From Aureobasidium sp. EXF-3400 (lineage: Eukaryota > Ascomycota > Dothideomycetes > Dothideales > Saccotheciaceae): DNA of 31,652 nt. Shown piece by piece: positions 1 through 9,796 of this stretch. Every line of letters begins with the position of its first letter. The first letter of the stretch is position 1. The stretch lies in assembly GCA_024195585.1 (NCBI GenBank), contig SWBL01000459.1, forward strand, positions 1 through 31,652, written 5' to 3'. Both the position numbers and the translations under genes were made by a program. The notes under the pieces were generated by a model. That model searched no databases and was not told the DNA's origin. It saw nothing but the letters and a program-made list of their open reading frames with translations.

Positions 1-89
1 GCATCCCGTCCGCTCTGCCATACATAAGCAGTTGAACGGCAGATTAGTACTACGGTGGGTGACCACGTGGGAATCCCTGCTGCTGTATG
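1..89 (+). rRNA. 5S ribosomal RNA, 3' portion (cut by window edge)
   Basis: The window opens inside a 5S rRNA gene. The stretch matches the fungal 5S pattern: the conserved CCCGTCCGCTCT block, an internal A-box-like AAGCAGTTGAACGG, the C-box-like GGTGGGTGACCAC, GGGAATCCCTGCTG and the terminal TGTATG that pairs with the missing 5' end. A T run at 90-93 follows and fits RNA polymerase III termination. About 30 nt of the 5' end lie outside the window. A lone 5S copy among protein genes is the usual arrangement in Pezizomycotina. The exact 3' end is uncertain by 1-2 nt. Confidence 0.9.
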
Positions 90-94
90 TTTTG
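90..94 (+). terminator. Pol III T-run terminator of the 5S gene
   Basis: A run of four T residues directly follows the 5S 3' end, and a second T run follows shortly after (around 98-105). This is the usual RNA polymerase III stop signal. Confidence 0.6.
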
Positions 95-1518
95 CATTTG
101 TTTTGTCTGCTGTCACCATATTCTTTTTCTCTTCGTTCATAACTTCGTTTGGATTGTGGTATGAAGTGCGTCTCGCTACGTCTGTACTCGCTCGAGAATA
201 CATCGCGATCGCTTCTGTTGAGGAACACACGATTTTTCCTCCTTAAACATACCGACCCAACGCCGACAACATCAACTGTTTCTCCCTATCGCTAAACATT
301 TCTCTACGTTGTAGTGATCGTTGGTGGTTACTTCTGCGTTTGTGGTTTTGGATGATCTTTTTTCCATTCTAGACTCTGGTTCCAGGTCAAATCAATATAT
401 AGATAAATTTTGCAAGTGACGATCTACTCTCACAGCCTTATAACCTTCCAAGAATAACATATCTCCATGGTGATACTTCGGTTCTGTGTACAAGAAGATC
501 GTTGCGGTGCGTTGAACCGACCTGGATACTGCCGTGCAACACAGCCATACCGTTTCTAGGTACTGCAAGACCGATTGTTCGACTCAGATGATCTCTTGAT
601 GGATGGGCTAGCCTGACACTGTGAGCAGAGCAGAGCAGAGCAAGTCCGACATCACGAATTTGGTCCAGAGTACATCAGTGAGGCTTTCGGGAAAGAGGTG
701 TCAAGGCAAACCATAAGTGGACAAAATGTCAATCTGTTTGATCCTACCCAAGATATGTACATCCAGAAAAAAAGCCTTATGCACGTCATTTACATGTAAG
801 CAAAGCAGGTACAGGCAATCCTTCACGTGAACGAGAATCAAACGTGCCAAATCAAACAATTAGGTGAATGGGGTTATTGAACAGCTGACACCCTTTGGCT
901 TCTTATCCGCGCCGCTACCATATCTCGTCGTTCTACTCCTATATTATCCCCTATATTAAGACAGTATATATTCCTCGGGTCTTATAGAGATCTCTTTCGT
1001 CATCTCCAATATAGCAAGTTTGCGATTCGCTTATCGACAAGCGCTGAATCCCGTTTTTCAGGCCGCGAGACATTCAGATAGACAACCGTTGGAACGAGAT
1101 TTCGTCCGTATATCCACCCAAACGGCTCACTATACCACGATTCACGGTTCTTCAAACCTTGCCATGCTTGCTGCTGTCACTGAACGTGGTGTATTCGTGC
1201 ACACGCGCGGCACACGGTACAAACGGTTTGTTGGATAAAGCTCGTGAACATGCGAGTCATTTTAGCCACGAGCCGCTTTCGTGGTAACTCCTCTGCCACA
1301 TTGTCACCACGTTTTGAGGCGCGGGAGGATTTCCATGGTATGTAGAGCGCCTCGCGAGTCATTATTCTCATATTGTATGAAGAGAGGTCTTTGGTCTGTA
1401 TGTGCTGTTGGTGTTTGCGAACAGCAAAACTAACCGGATGTGGTACCTGTAGGCGAAACATCCATAGAGCGTGGCATCGTCGTCAGGTATGCAACACAAG
1501 ACATGCCTCAGAGAACAA
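95..1518. other. Intergenic, no gene recognised
   Basis: About 1.4 kb between the 5S gene and the 3' end of the minus-strand gene at 1519. It holds only short open frames without coding character. A small pentanucleotide microsatellite (GAGCA, about four copies) lies at 623-642. Much of 700-1000 is AT-rich. I see no tRNA or transposon signature. Confidence 0.5.
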
Positions 1519-3318
1519 TCAGGAGATGAATGAGTTTCCTTGCAAAGGACTGATCCACTTGTTCTTGCCTTTGCGTGCATTCTGCATCTCGACATAGAGA
1601 GCCGGATTGATGCCTTTCTTCTTGAGCTTGTGTATCTTTTCCACACTCAAGCCCGAGGTGTCAACCTCGCTGCTCGTCCATTCATTACTGGACTCGCTGC
1701 CACGATCGCTCATGGTCTCGCCTTGCCAAGGGTTGACATGCTGTGACATCTGATCTATAGATGTGCGTTTCATGATGCGAGGGATGCGTGCAGGTATGGT
1801 AGGTGCTCTGCTAGAAGCACTACCACCGGTCCCTGTAGATCCCCTGCTCGACGCCGGTGAGAGGGCATTTTGTGAACTTGCGCTCGAGCCCTGTCGCGAG
1901 GGTTCTTGCTGTATCGCTGGCATGGGTGTCTGCTGCTTCTCCTTGCCTTTGCTTCGAGATGCCACCAGCTTCAGTGGATTTGTAAGAGGTGCTGACCAGC
2001 GCTGTTGACGCTGAGCCTCCTTCACAGAGGAGGTGTTGTTGCGCGGATTCCAGCCTAGTTGACCATTGAGGGCAAAGTCAGATACTGAACTGCTCTCACT
2101 GTCTGCCAAACTGTATCTTCGGTCGCTGTCTGTTCCTGAGATTCTCTTGCTCTCGTCCTGTGTAGTTGCGGTACGCGTTGACCCTGATTTTTGACTAGAA
2201 GCATAGTCGACATAGGGCTTGTAGATGAGTAACTTTGGCGCAGAAGACTCTGCTACAGGTTGTTGACGTGCAACACTTTTTGGCGGGATGCTGGGAGATG
2301 GATCTACAACACTGTCTACCCTAGAATCTTTCGTCTGATTGGATGACTTGGTTCCTTTCGAACTCTCGGTATCCCTGTGAAGCAGTTGATGTCTCCGTGT
2401 CGATACAGGGGGCGGTGCAGCCTCGTCAAAGCTACTTGCCATCGAACTGGTGGTGTTCGTGCGTGCAAGAGGATGTGTACTCTGCCCGAAGGACAATGGG
2501 GTGGCCTCGTCGACACCCTCCCTGATACGAGCTGGCAGTGCCTGGGAATCTTTTCGAAACTGTTCTTTAGGAGATTTTGTGTCTGGAGGCGTAGGGAAAT
2601 CTTCGTAGATGCTGTCACCCCTTGAGCTATTGAAGGTACTGAACTCGTGATTGAAGACTCCAGATTTAAGGGCGCCCTGTATTGCAGGCGGTGTGGCCTC
2701 GTCAATACTGTCCCGTTCTATGCTGTCCCTCGGCAATCGCATGTCTCGCAGATCTGCGTATGTCCTGATTGGAGGTGGAATAGCGTCGTCGATACTCTCC
2801 CCTCCAATACTTGCTCCATCTAGACTATGCCGTGGAGTGTTCTCTTGTGTATATGTGATGAATGACGGTGCAGGCGTCCTGTCACCGTCATCATTCTCTT
2901 CCTCGTCGACATTCTTCTCTTCGTGACGTGGAGTAGAACCGGTCTGAACAGGTTCAGACAGAGTCGGACGATTGTTCGGATCGTATTCGGGAATAGGACC
3001 AGCCTGACTGCCAAAGTTGTACGAAGTGGCCTCTACAGGACGTGGTCGCGAGAAATTCGGGCGCGAAAAGTTGAGAGGAGAAGGTTTCAGCGACGTATTC
3101 GATGAAATGGCAGAGAAGGCAGAAAAAGGCGTTGGTAGGAGATCGTTCGAGTATGCCACTGGCATCAAACCAGCAGCAGACGGGCCTCTCAAGTCCCCAT
3201 GGTCGTTCTCTCTAATGGACTCATGGTCAGATAATTCTGCCGGCAAGAATTCACCTGGCAACTCGGCCACTGGTGGGACGTCTCCCGGCAGCTCGTATAC
3301 TTGGTTCATATGCGACAT
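1519..3318 (-). CDS. Ser/Pro-rich disordered protein with periodic acidic-Ala-Pro motif
   Basis: A single uninterrupted frame of 599 codons, reading from ATG at 3318 to a stop at 1519. An in-frame TTG just before is not needed. The protein is low-complexity and rich in Ser, Pro, Asp and Glu, with no membrane segment and no enzyme motif I recognise. A degenerate motif of the form S-[IVF]-D-[DE]-A-x-P-P recurs near residues 175, 204, 236, 268 and 296, a spacing of about 30 residues, with a weaker copy near 143. The C-terminus (about 555-598) is basic and ordered-looking, with KIHKLKKKGINPALY and a GKNKW element; it seems to be the conserved anchor of the family. I infer a scaffold or regulatory protein but cannot assign a function. 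The neighbouring RGS gene is on the same strand, 820 bp upstream. Confidence 0.75.
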   Translation of the reverse strand: MSHMNQVYELPGDVPPVAELPGEFLPAELSDHESIRENDHGDLRGPSAAGLMPVAYSNDLLPTPFSAFSAISSNTSLKPSPLNFSRPNFSRPRPVEATSYNFGSQAGPIPEYDPNNRPTLSEPVQTGSTPRHEEKNVDEEENDDGDRTPAPSFITYTQENTPRHSLDGASIGGESIDDAIPPPIRTYADLRDMRLPRDSIERDSIDEATPPAIQGALKSGVFNHEFSTFNSSRGDSIYEDFPTPPDTKSPKEQFRKDSQALPARIREGVDEATPLSFGQSTHPLARTNTTSSMASSFDEAAPPPVSTRRHQLLHRDTESSKGTKSSNQTKDSRVDSVVDPSPSIPPKSVARQQPVAESSAPKLLIYKPYVDYASSQKSGSTRTATTQDESKRISGTDSDRRYSLADSESSSVSDFALNGQLGWNPRNNTSSVKEAQRQQRWSAPLTNPLKLVASRSKGKEKQQTPMPAIQQEPSRQGSSASSQNALSPASSRGSTGTGGSASSRAPTIPARIPRIMKRTSIDQMSQHVNPWQGETMSDRGSESSNEWTSSEVDTSGLSVEKIHKLKKKGINPALYVEMQNARKGKNKWISPLQGNSFIS

Positions 3319-4137
3319 CAAGAGATTGGGTGAGCAATGTTAGCAACTGACATGATTGCCAGCAGAGTCAACAGGAGTGATTCTTCGTCCTGACTCCGTC
3401 GATAGGGCTTGCTATGCCCATTGGTGTGCATACATGAAGTCGAACCCATGTCCGAAAGTACGTCATCAAGATCTCGCAATCATCACCATCGTCCGGCCAG
3501 CAGTTGCAGGCCGAGCCGCACATTTAGTCTATCGATCCTTGGTGCCGGTCACCTCATGTCGGAAGACGCATAGAATGTACAAACGGTCTAGTGCATCTTC
3601 TTGGGCTGCATCCTGCTGTGCTACTTGTACGACTCGGCCTGCCGCGACACCTGGCGTTTTTTGGTTCCCGTACTTGCGTCACTTAGCTAGCCGCTCCAAG
3701 CCTGTGGCAGCGTCTATTGCATTCTAGACATCACTGGCACTGCACTGTAAATTGAAGCCATGCATCTTGAAGGAGTTGGAAATATTGTTACAATTCTTTG
3801 GCTGCCTCGTAAGGTCGAGCTCTCGTGTCGCAAGTAAATAAGTCAAAACCAGCCATCGGCCATAGTCTTTGTACAAGACCCACTACCTGAGGTCTGGAAG
3901 GGCCAGCTCATGCTGGATGTCCGGCCGTTCGATTCGTCGATAAGAATCACAAAACCCATTTTGCTAAAGAAAAATGCCAAAAGTCCCATCATAGGAGCAC
4001 TCATGCTCCCTGGTCTCGAAAAGATCCCCGACGCCTAACCATGATTGTAAAAATTTTAATGCACTCGCTGCGTGACGTGAAACATAACGGTCATCAGGAT
4101 GAACTCTAGTTCATGAGAGAAGTCCTCCCAATTGACC
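3319..4137. other. Intergenic: promoter side of the disordered-protein gene, 3' flank of the RGS gene
   Basis: About 820 bp between two minus-strand genes. The longest open frame here (3356-3727, +) lacks coding character and is taken as noise. No clear TATA box or repeat was seen. An upstream non-coding exon for the gene starting at 3318 cannot be excluded. Confidence 0.45.
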
Positions 4138-5328
4138 TCATGTGGTGTGAAGGTCGAAGCCTGGCTGGCTTCTTTTCCTGGAAGGCTTCCAGCCGCTCAA
4201 GCGACCCAGCTTCTTCCAAGCACCGCTATCCCTATGCGTTCTCGGACTTCCACTGATGTCGCTCATCGGCGGTGTGACTGGTGGGGTCATCGGACAATCG
4301 TTTATCGGCGATCCACTGCTACCAGAATCGTCGGTAAGTCCAGGTCCTGAGTAAATGGCATCAGATGCACTGCTCGTGGTGCTAAGAGCGGCTGATATTG
4401 AGTGAGATGGAGCTGAGCTGGTAGGGCTGAGCTTGGTAGAGAAACGGTTGCGAGAGAGGGCAGTGGTGAGAGCTGAAGGTGCAGACTTGCGGTTGTTCAG
4501 AGAAGGAGGTGAGTAGGAAGAAGCGGAGAACTCGACGGAGCTAGCGCTGAGTGGAGGGGGGCTACCTCTCGACGAGTGGCGGCTGCGACGACCAAATCGG
4601 GATGCCTTCTCTTCGACAGGCGTTGTCATGCTCTCGTTTGAGTTGTTAGGGTAGTAGGGGCTGACGGGTGTAGGTGATTGAGGGTATACGCTGTTGAGGA
4701 AAGGCACAAGGACCGACTCCTCCATCAACTCGTAAGTCTTGGAGACAGCGGGCTCAAGCACCGAAGGCTCCGGAGGAAGAGTGTTTGCGGGCTTGTGTCC
4801 TAGGATGGGATCACGGACTTGCGAGGGAAGGTTGACCTCACGCGAACCGTTGGGCTGGATGTAAGCTTCCATCAAACGAATCCATAGTTCCTTGACATAG
4901 TTTGCATCGTGTTCCGTTGGTTGGCCAGGGACAGGAGCCTTGTTCATCATTCTGTGGAAGTGCTTCTTGTATCTACCTGCATCCATAGTAAATTCCAGTG
5001 TTTCCAGACAGTGGTTGTTGGAGAGATATGCCATGAAAGCAGCGAGGGTCCAAGGTGCAGGTGCTGTGTTCGCGAGGATCTCACGAAGGTTCGGTCTCCT
5101 CGGGCAGAAAGGTGCGGTTTCCGATGACATTGGCCGTGTGGACGACGTTGCTGAGGTGGGGGCAGATGCTGCCATGTGAAGACTGATAGGACGGTGTTGC
5201 TGTGGTGCCTCTTCGGCAGACATTGTGGCTTCGTCGTCGGCGTCACAGTCGGTGGTGGAAGAGTATACGGCGATTTTTGCAGAGTGGGCAGAATCGGTTT
5301 GGAAGTGTGTAGGTTTGCGCGAGCTCAT
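4138..5328 (-). CDS. Regulator of G-protein signalling (RGS domain protein, RgsA/Rgs2-like)
   Basis: A 396-residue frame from ATG 5328 to TGA 4138. Residues about 80-215 form an RGS domain: LREILANTAPAPWTLAAF, then YLSNNHCLETLEF, AGRYKKHF, VKELWIRLMEAYI, and a final helix around LMEESVLVPFLNSVYP. RGS domains speed GTP hydrolysis on G-alpha subunits; in Aspergillus, RgsA acts on GanB. The C-terminal 180 residues are Ser/Pro-rich and likely disordered, ending in a basic patch (GWKPSRKRS). Domain order and length fit the short RgsA/Rgs2 class better than FlbA, which also carries DEP domains. The start is doubtful: the same frame stays open and coding-like upstream to 5469 with no ATG, so a 5' exon or a non-AUG start is likely. 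The paralogue assignment is an inference. Confidence 0.85.
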   Translation of the reverse strand: MSSRKPTHFQTDSAHSAKIAVYSSTTDCDADDEATMSAEEAPQQHRPISLHMAASAPTSATSSTRPMSSETAPFCPRRPNLREILANTAPAPWTLAAFMAYLSNNHCLETLEFTMDAGRYKKHFHRMMNKAPVPGQPTEHDANYVKELWIRLMEAYIQPNGSREVNLPSQVRDPILGHKPANTLPPEPSVLEPAVSKTYELMEESVLVPFLNSVYPQSPTPVSPYYPNNSNESMTTPVEEKASRFGRRSRHSSRGSPPPLSASSVEFSASSYSPPSLNNRKSAPSALTTALSRNRFSTKLSPTSSAPSHSISAALSTTSSASDAIYSGPGLTDDSGSSGSPINDCPMTPPVTPPMSDISGSPRTHRDSGAWKKLGRLSGWKPSRKRSQPGFDLHTT

Positions 5329-5469
5329 CACGCTGCCCCAGAAGCCGTTGCTGCTCTTGCGACGGGCTCCAGCAGCGGGGTTGCTGTGGGTTGAGTCTGT
5401 AGTCAGGGTGCCAACGGAGGCACGCTGGTGCTCAAATATAGGCGCCAGCTTGGAAGTGGAGTGGAAGAG
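5329..5469 (-). other. In-frame N-terminal extension of the RGS frame lacking ATG
   Basis: Upstream of the first ATG the RGS frame is open for 47 more codons, to TGA at 5470-5472. It reads like protein (LAPIFEHQRASVGTLTTDST, then AARRK-like and GFWGSV segments before MSSRKP). Candidate acceptors are CAAG before 5448 and CCAG before 5424, both in phase 0. A CTG at 5446-5448 has A at -3 and G at +4, a favourable context for near-cognate initiation. No 5' exon with an in-phase ATG and a good donor was found by eye. Confidence 0.55.
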
Positions 5470-5512
5470 TCAATCTCCCACGAGTTTCTGGCTTGTCTTG
5501 TGCTGCGGTGAA

Positions 5513-5527
5513 TCAGGGCCGAAACAT
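5513..5527 (-). promoter_or_regulatory. Possible upstream ORF in the RGS leader
   Basis: This is the only ATG on the minus strand between the RGS frame and about 6040. It opens a four-codon frame (M-F-R-P-stop). If the leader is unspliced here, this minimal uORF would precede the main frame and could damp translation or favour reinitiation downstream. Confidence 0.35.
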
Positions 5528-7836
5528 GAACCAGAAGCAAGGTGTTGTCGTGAGTTCTGTTGTCGTGTCTGACGTCGACTGTCGTGGTTACGCTTATGCA
5601 CGTCGTGTCGCACAGCTGGCCTAGAATTCGACAGGGGGATTTCCTTGGTGACGGGCAGCTGCAGAAGTATATCGAAGTGCGGTAGAGAGTAGGCGGCGGC
5701 AACAGAGACAGATGATAGAATATGGCGTGGATGTCGAAGATTCAGAAGGCCGGTCGTCAGAGATTCGAAGATTGAGTCCGGGGAAAGAGCGAGCGACGGG
5801 CTTTTGGTCGAGTCGGTGGTTATGGTGATAAAGTATTGGAAAGAGCGAGTGGTCTGCTGTAAGTTGATTGGAAATGTATTGGTCGATTAGAGCGTGATCG
5901 ACGAGCCGCGGGCGGGGTTTTGCAGCGAGAGGGCAAGAGTGAAATCGAGAAAAGAGGGAGGACGAGACGAGACCGGATGGGTGTGTGAGGTGATGTGGTG
6001 CGCTCGGCGCGGGAGAGGGAAGGTACTCTCCTCTTGTTCCATCTTCCATGTTTCCACGCTATTTTTTCTAGCGCGACGCTACTTCCCCATCCGGCATCGG
6101 GCTATGTCACTAAACTGCGCCTGCCTCACGCTAAAAATTTGTGGATTGGAACTTTGGTCCATTCCTTTGTCCGCCATGCTGCACTCCACTGCACTCATGC
6201 TCTGTTTTCTTTGATCCCCGAACGCCGGTCGAATCTTCTGTTTGTTTGACCATGCCCAAAGAATGAGACAACCGGGCGTCGCCAAATCACCGATGGACTT
6301 GCTTTCGCAGTCCCCTTTCTGCGCCATCTCACCGCCAGCGGCACTCGTAAACAGAGTTGCGACCCATGACTGTCAATCTGCGCATTGTTTGAACTCTGTT
6401 GTAGTTCTTTACGACGATCTCTTTCTTCTTCGGTAACCGTTCTCTTAGTACGGCTGAGCCTCGTCGCCGAAGCTCTGTACGTCCGTAACACCTCACATTC
6501 CGTCCTCGAATGTGTCGACGTTTGGGACAGCGTGAAAGCTCGAGCACTCTCAAAGACCCTTTCCCGTTGTGCTGAACGTGAGAAGGGGGCATGTATCATG
6601 TCGATCATCCCACGTCCATGCCAGTGTCCGTTGTGCATCCACTGTGCTCAAGTCGATCTTGTTCGTGCTCGCCTTTCAGTGCAGCTTTCTGGCTGCAAGT
6701 ACCATTCATTGGTCGAGCTGCTCGAAACACGGCCAAGTTTCGAAGCATTCTTCTTCTAGAAGGGCACAAAGAGCCGAAGCTCAGGTTCGGTTTGCGTGCC
6801 ACACGGATAGCCATCTCCGTCATTACTCCCGACCGGCGTTACTGTCGGCCCCCAGCAGTTTAGTTTTTTTTACTTGTGCCTTTCACCAGCAATTAATTAT
6901 TTTCTTGTTGACATAGACTTCTCGGTCAACGCAGGAACCACTTTCTGCGGTTGACATTGTTCGCACGGTTGCCTACTGCAAACAGTGCCAACCAAGATCC
7001 TCGACTTCTCCGGAGCCCGGCTGATTGGACCTCAGCGTGGCGACCAGTTGCAGAAACAGTATTATTACAAACAACGGCGGCGGAAGATGGCGACAACCTG
7101 TCTCACTCCATGTCTAACTTCTTATCTCCTGTTTATGTGTCCTTTTTCCCTCGTATGCGAGAGACCTCTACATCACTGCTGCTGGTCATTACGTCCGTAG
7201 GTCGCTGATCTTTTGCTCTTCTCTTCGCATCGGGCCCGGGGGTCAGCGGCCAGCAGCAGCGTCGTATCTTCCGCAATGCGCCGTTGTCCTTGTCATTCTC
7301 CCTTATTTCAGATTATGCAATCTGCTCCTGGCATCTTCAAACCAACGCGATATGTTTTGACAGGCGCCGGAACGAACTTAGAAGCTGGATACCTTGGTAC
7401 ATCTAAGTCAGAGGTTAAGGGGCGGCTTGCAGAGGTTCCATCGCAAGGATATCAAACGCTTGCCTCTAAGTTTAACTTATTTTACTCGCAAACCTCGGAG
7501 TATGACTCCCAGTGAGCATTTGCACATCCGGCATCCGCTCCCTCTGTGCGTGCGCTGCTTGCTCTCGTGCCCTTTGACCAGTTATGACGATCTAATTGGC
7601 GTGATTGGTTCGGCATACGTCTCGCACTGACTCGTCACCCGACACGCAAATCCCTTGAGACAACCACTGATCCGTGGTTTCCTGGACTTGAAGAACGTGC
7701 TTCCTACACACAGACAAGCTTCTCGTATCTCACTATCTCTCTCGATCGCCGATGGTGACTACTGTCAAAGAATCGTGGAGGACGACGCAAAGACACCAGA
7801 AAAGCCTCCACAAAAATCCCTACACGTGCTCGCGTC
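5528..7836. other. Long upstream region of the RGS gene, no gene recognised
   Basis: About 2.3 kb between the RGS gene and the 3' end of the RUS gene, both on the minus strand. The part next to RGS is CT-rich on the minus strand, as in a long 5' leader. Frames of 80-150 codons occur on both strands (for example 6195-6638 minus), but their composition is arbitrary and they overlap one another. No RNA gene or transposon was recognised. Long leaders and promoters are common for fungal signalling genes. Confidence 0.4.
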
Positions 7837-9736
7837 TCACCTTTGAATGCTGACTCTCGAGCCTGAAGTCGTCTCCAGCGCTGCCGTGTCCAGGTCCCAA
7901 CCTGCGTCAGCAAGCCTTGCTTGGACCTTTCCCCAGTCCTTCCTCACAGCCACAAGTGTGCGTCGAACTGCATCCATGGAATCCTTCTCACCTTCAGAAC
8001 CATGTTCCGCCTGCCGCACGAGAAGCAGGGCATGATACCAGGCCTTCAACTGGCCCGCGGCGTCGCTGCCCTTCTTCAACAAGATGCAGGCCGTGTCTGA
8101 CGGGCGTTCCAGGTAGACGATGTAGCTCTCCTCCTCAAACAGATCCAACAGCTGCATTAGCCGCCCGTCAGAGAGGTTAGTTGCTTTAGTCAGCCCGTCG
8201 GTCTTTCCCAAACGCTTCAACAGTTCAGAAGCGGGGACTCCTATCTTGCAGTAGCCCAAGCACTTGTCGTCTGCATCGCGCAATATTCCATCACGTTCGA
8301 AAATTCGCTCCTTGGCTGAGACTTGCTTGGGGCTCAAGACGCGATCGTGCTTATGCAGACATGCAAAGACGATATTGGCGCGTTGACGGTTCAGGGTGCG
8401 CATGCAGACCGACTTGACCGCCATGTAGTTTGTCGCAAGGTGCAACATCAACAGCAGCAGCAACGTCGTCCAAGTCGCCAATGGCGTATAGATAACTTTT
8501 ACCACAAGACAACCGACCAACATGCCAACCAATGAGATGACAGTTTCTTGGCTCGAATCTTTCTAGAAGGCGGCAGTACCAAGATTAGCATTGCGCTCGC
8601 GAGAAAAGGAGATTAGGTTCTTGTTCGTTTCAAGAATTGATATCTTTGGTGGCTGAAACTTACAGCATTGAGCTCTCCCAGATTTCCCCATCGAGCAAAG
8701 TGAGCACTGAGGCTTGCTTTGGAACTGCCAGCAGCAACACCGCATAGCGATCTCAAGACGCTGGCAGATGCTAGTACGAAGACTCGCATTGGTTTCGGAA
8801 AAGCTGGCGATAAGCAATCCAGAACCATAGCAGCATCATTGAATATGTCAGCCTACGCACGAAAGAAAGAATAATTAGTCATGTTGCAAAGAATACGAAG
8901 TGCCAGCAAGAAAGGCAGCCACGTGAAAAGGGTCTCAGAGCACACGCATTCTGCATACCATCAACCGGTAAAGTTTACATTCCGGCTCCAAGCAAGTACC
9001 GAGACGCGATGCGAACACTATGGTAGCAATTCTGCCACAGGAATCTTGCAAGATCGAAAGTAAGAGCGCACCGGTAGCGGATGCCGAGGCATCACCCACG
9101 CCAACACCTGATGTACCGGTTCAAAGATTAGCTAACTTTCGTTCGTTAAGGTCGTTCGTTGATATGTCTCGTTTTCCAAATAGAAAGTTGTGTGTAGCGA
9201 GTGGTTATGACGTCCGTGGAGGCTTGACATACGACGGAGCGAGAGTCCGTTTGGTGAGACAAAAGATAAAGACAAAAATAACGACTGACCTTCAAGCACT
9301 GCCCTGGAAGCTAGGAGACCGGCAATCGAACTGAAAAATGCTTGTAGAGAATCCTGTCTCTCGGGTTAATGGCGCTTCGATACGGTCGTATGGTATGATT
9401 GCTCGTACATAGATTTGATATCTGGAGTGTTGATCAGTGTTAATGCTGCGCCTATGACCCTGGTGTATGATGCGACATACGACAAATAGTCTCCAGACAC
9501 GGAATGAGGATACCCGGCTGGTAGAAAAGTATCAAGCAGTGTCTTGAGTAATCCTTGGGTACTCTCAGGCACCCGTAGAAGTAGTGAGTCAATGGTTTTG
9601 TGAGAGTTTCGAGTGTGCTTACGATTTTGTCTATCCTCGTGACGTCTCCTTTGGCACTACTCGTCGGTACGTATGTCGCAACAACGACACCTGCCTCGTC
9701 TGTTTCGGTCAATTCGAGTGTCGAATTCTTTGACAT
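7837..9736 (-). CDS. RUS family (DUF647, root UVB-sensitive-like) protein, seven exons
   Basis: Exons read by eye: 9736-9623, 9563-9481, 9421-9409, 9353-9290, 9107-8959, 8852-8664 and 8562-7837. They join in frame to 445 residues. Introns are 59, 59, 55, 182, 106 and 101 bp. All are GT-AG; the first has a GAG acceptor and the third exon is a 13-nt microexon. Family landmarks in order: FLPAGYPHSVS, SYQIYDSLQAF, LASRAVLEGVGVGDASAS, ADIFNDAAM, CGVAAGSSKASLSAHFA, GNLGELNAKDSSQETV, then a hydrophobic stretch (TLLLLLMLHLATNYMAV) and TLNRQRANIV, with an ERIFERDG segment in the C-terminal half. An in-frame ATG at 9796 would add 20 residues; 9736 is preferred because LTETDEAG-type residues follow it closely. 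Plant members affect UV-B response and auxin transport. The biochemical role is unknown, and no fungal function can be claimed. Confidence 0.85.
9409..9421 (-). other. 13-nt microexon of the RUS-family gene
   Basis: The exon ATATCAAATCTAT lies between a 59-bp intron (9480-9422, GTATGT donor, CCAG acceptor) and a 55-bp intron (9408-9354, GTACGA donor, ACAG acceptor). Only with it does the frame give SYQIYDSLQAF, which matches the family core. Skipping it shifts the frame. Confidence 0.75.
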
Positions 9737-9796
9737 TATGGCGCAATAATAGCTCGTAGTGAGTGGTTCAATAGACACGGGATAAGTGCCCGTCAT

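Noticed and set aside
6195..6638. 147-codon minus-strand frame upstream of the RGS gene
   Set aside because: Arbitrary composition, overlapped by similar frames on both strands, no splice or family support.
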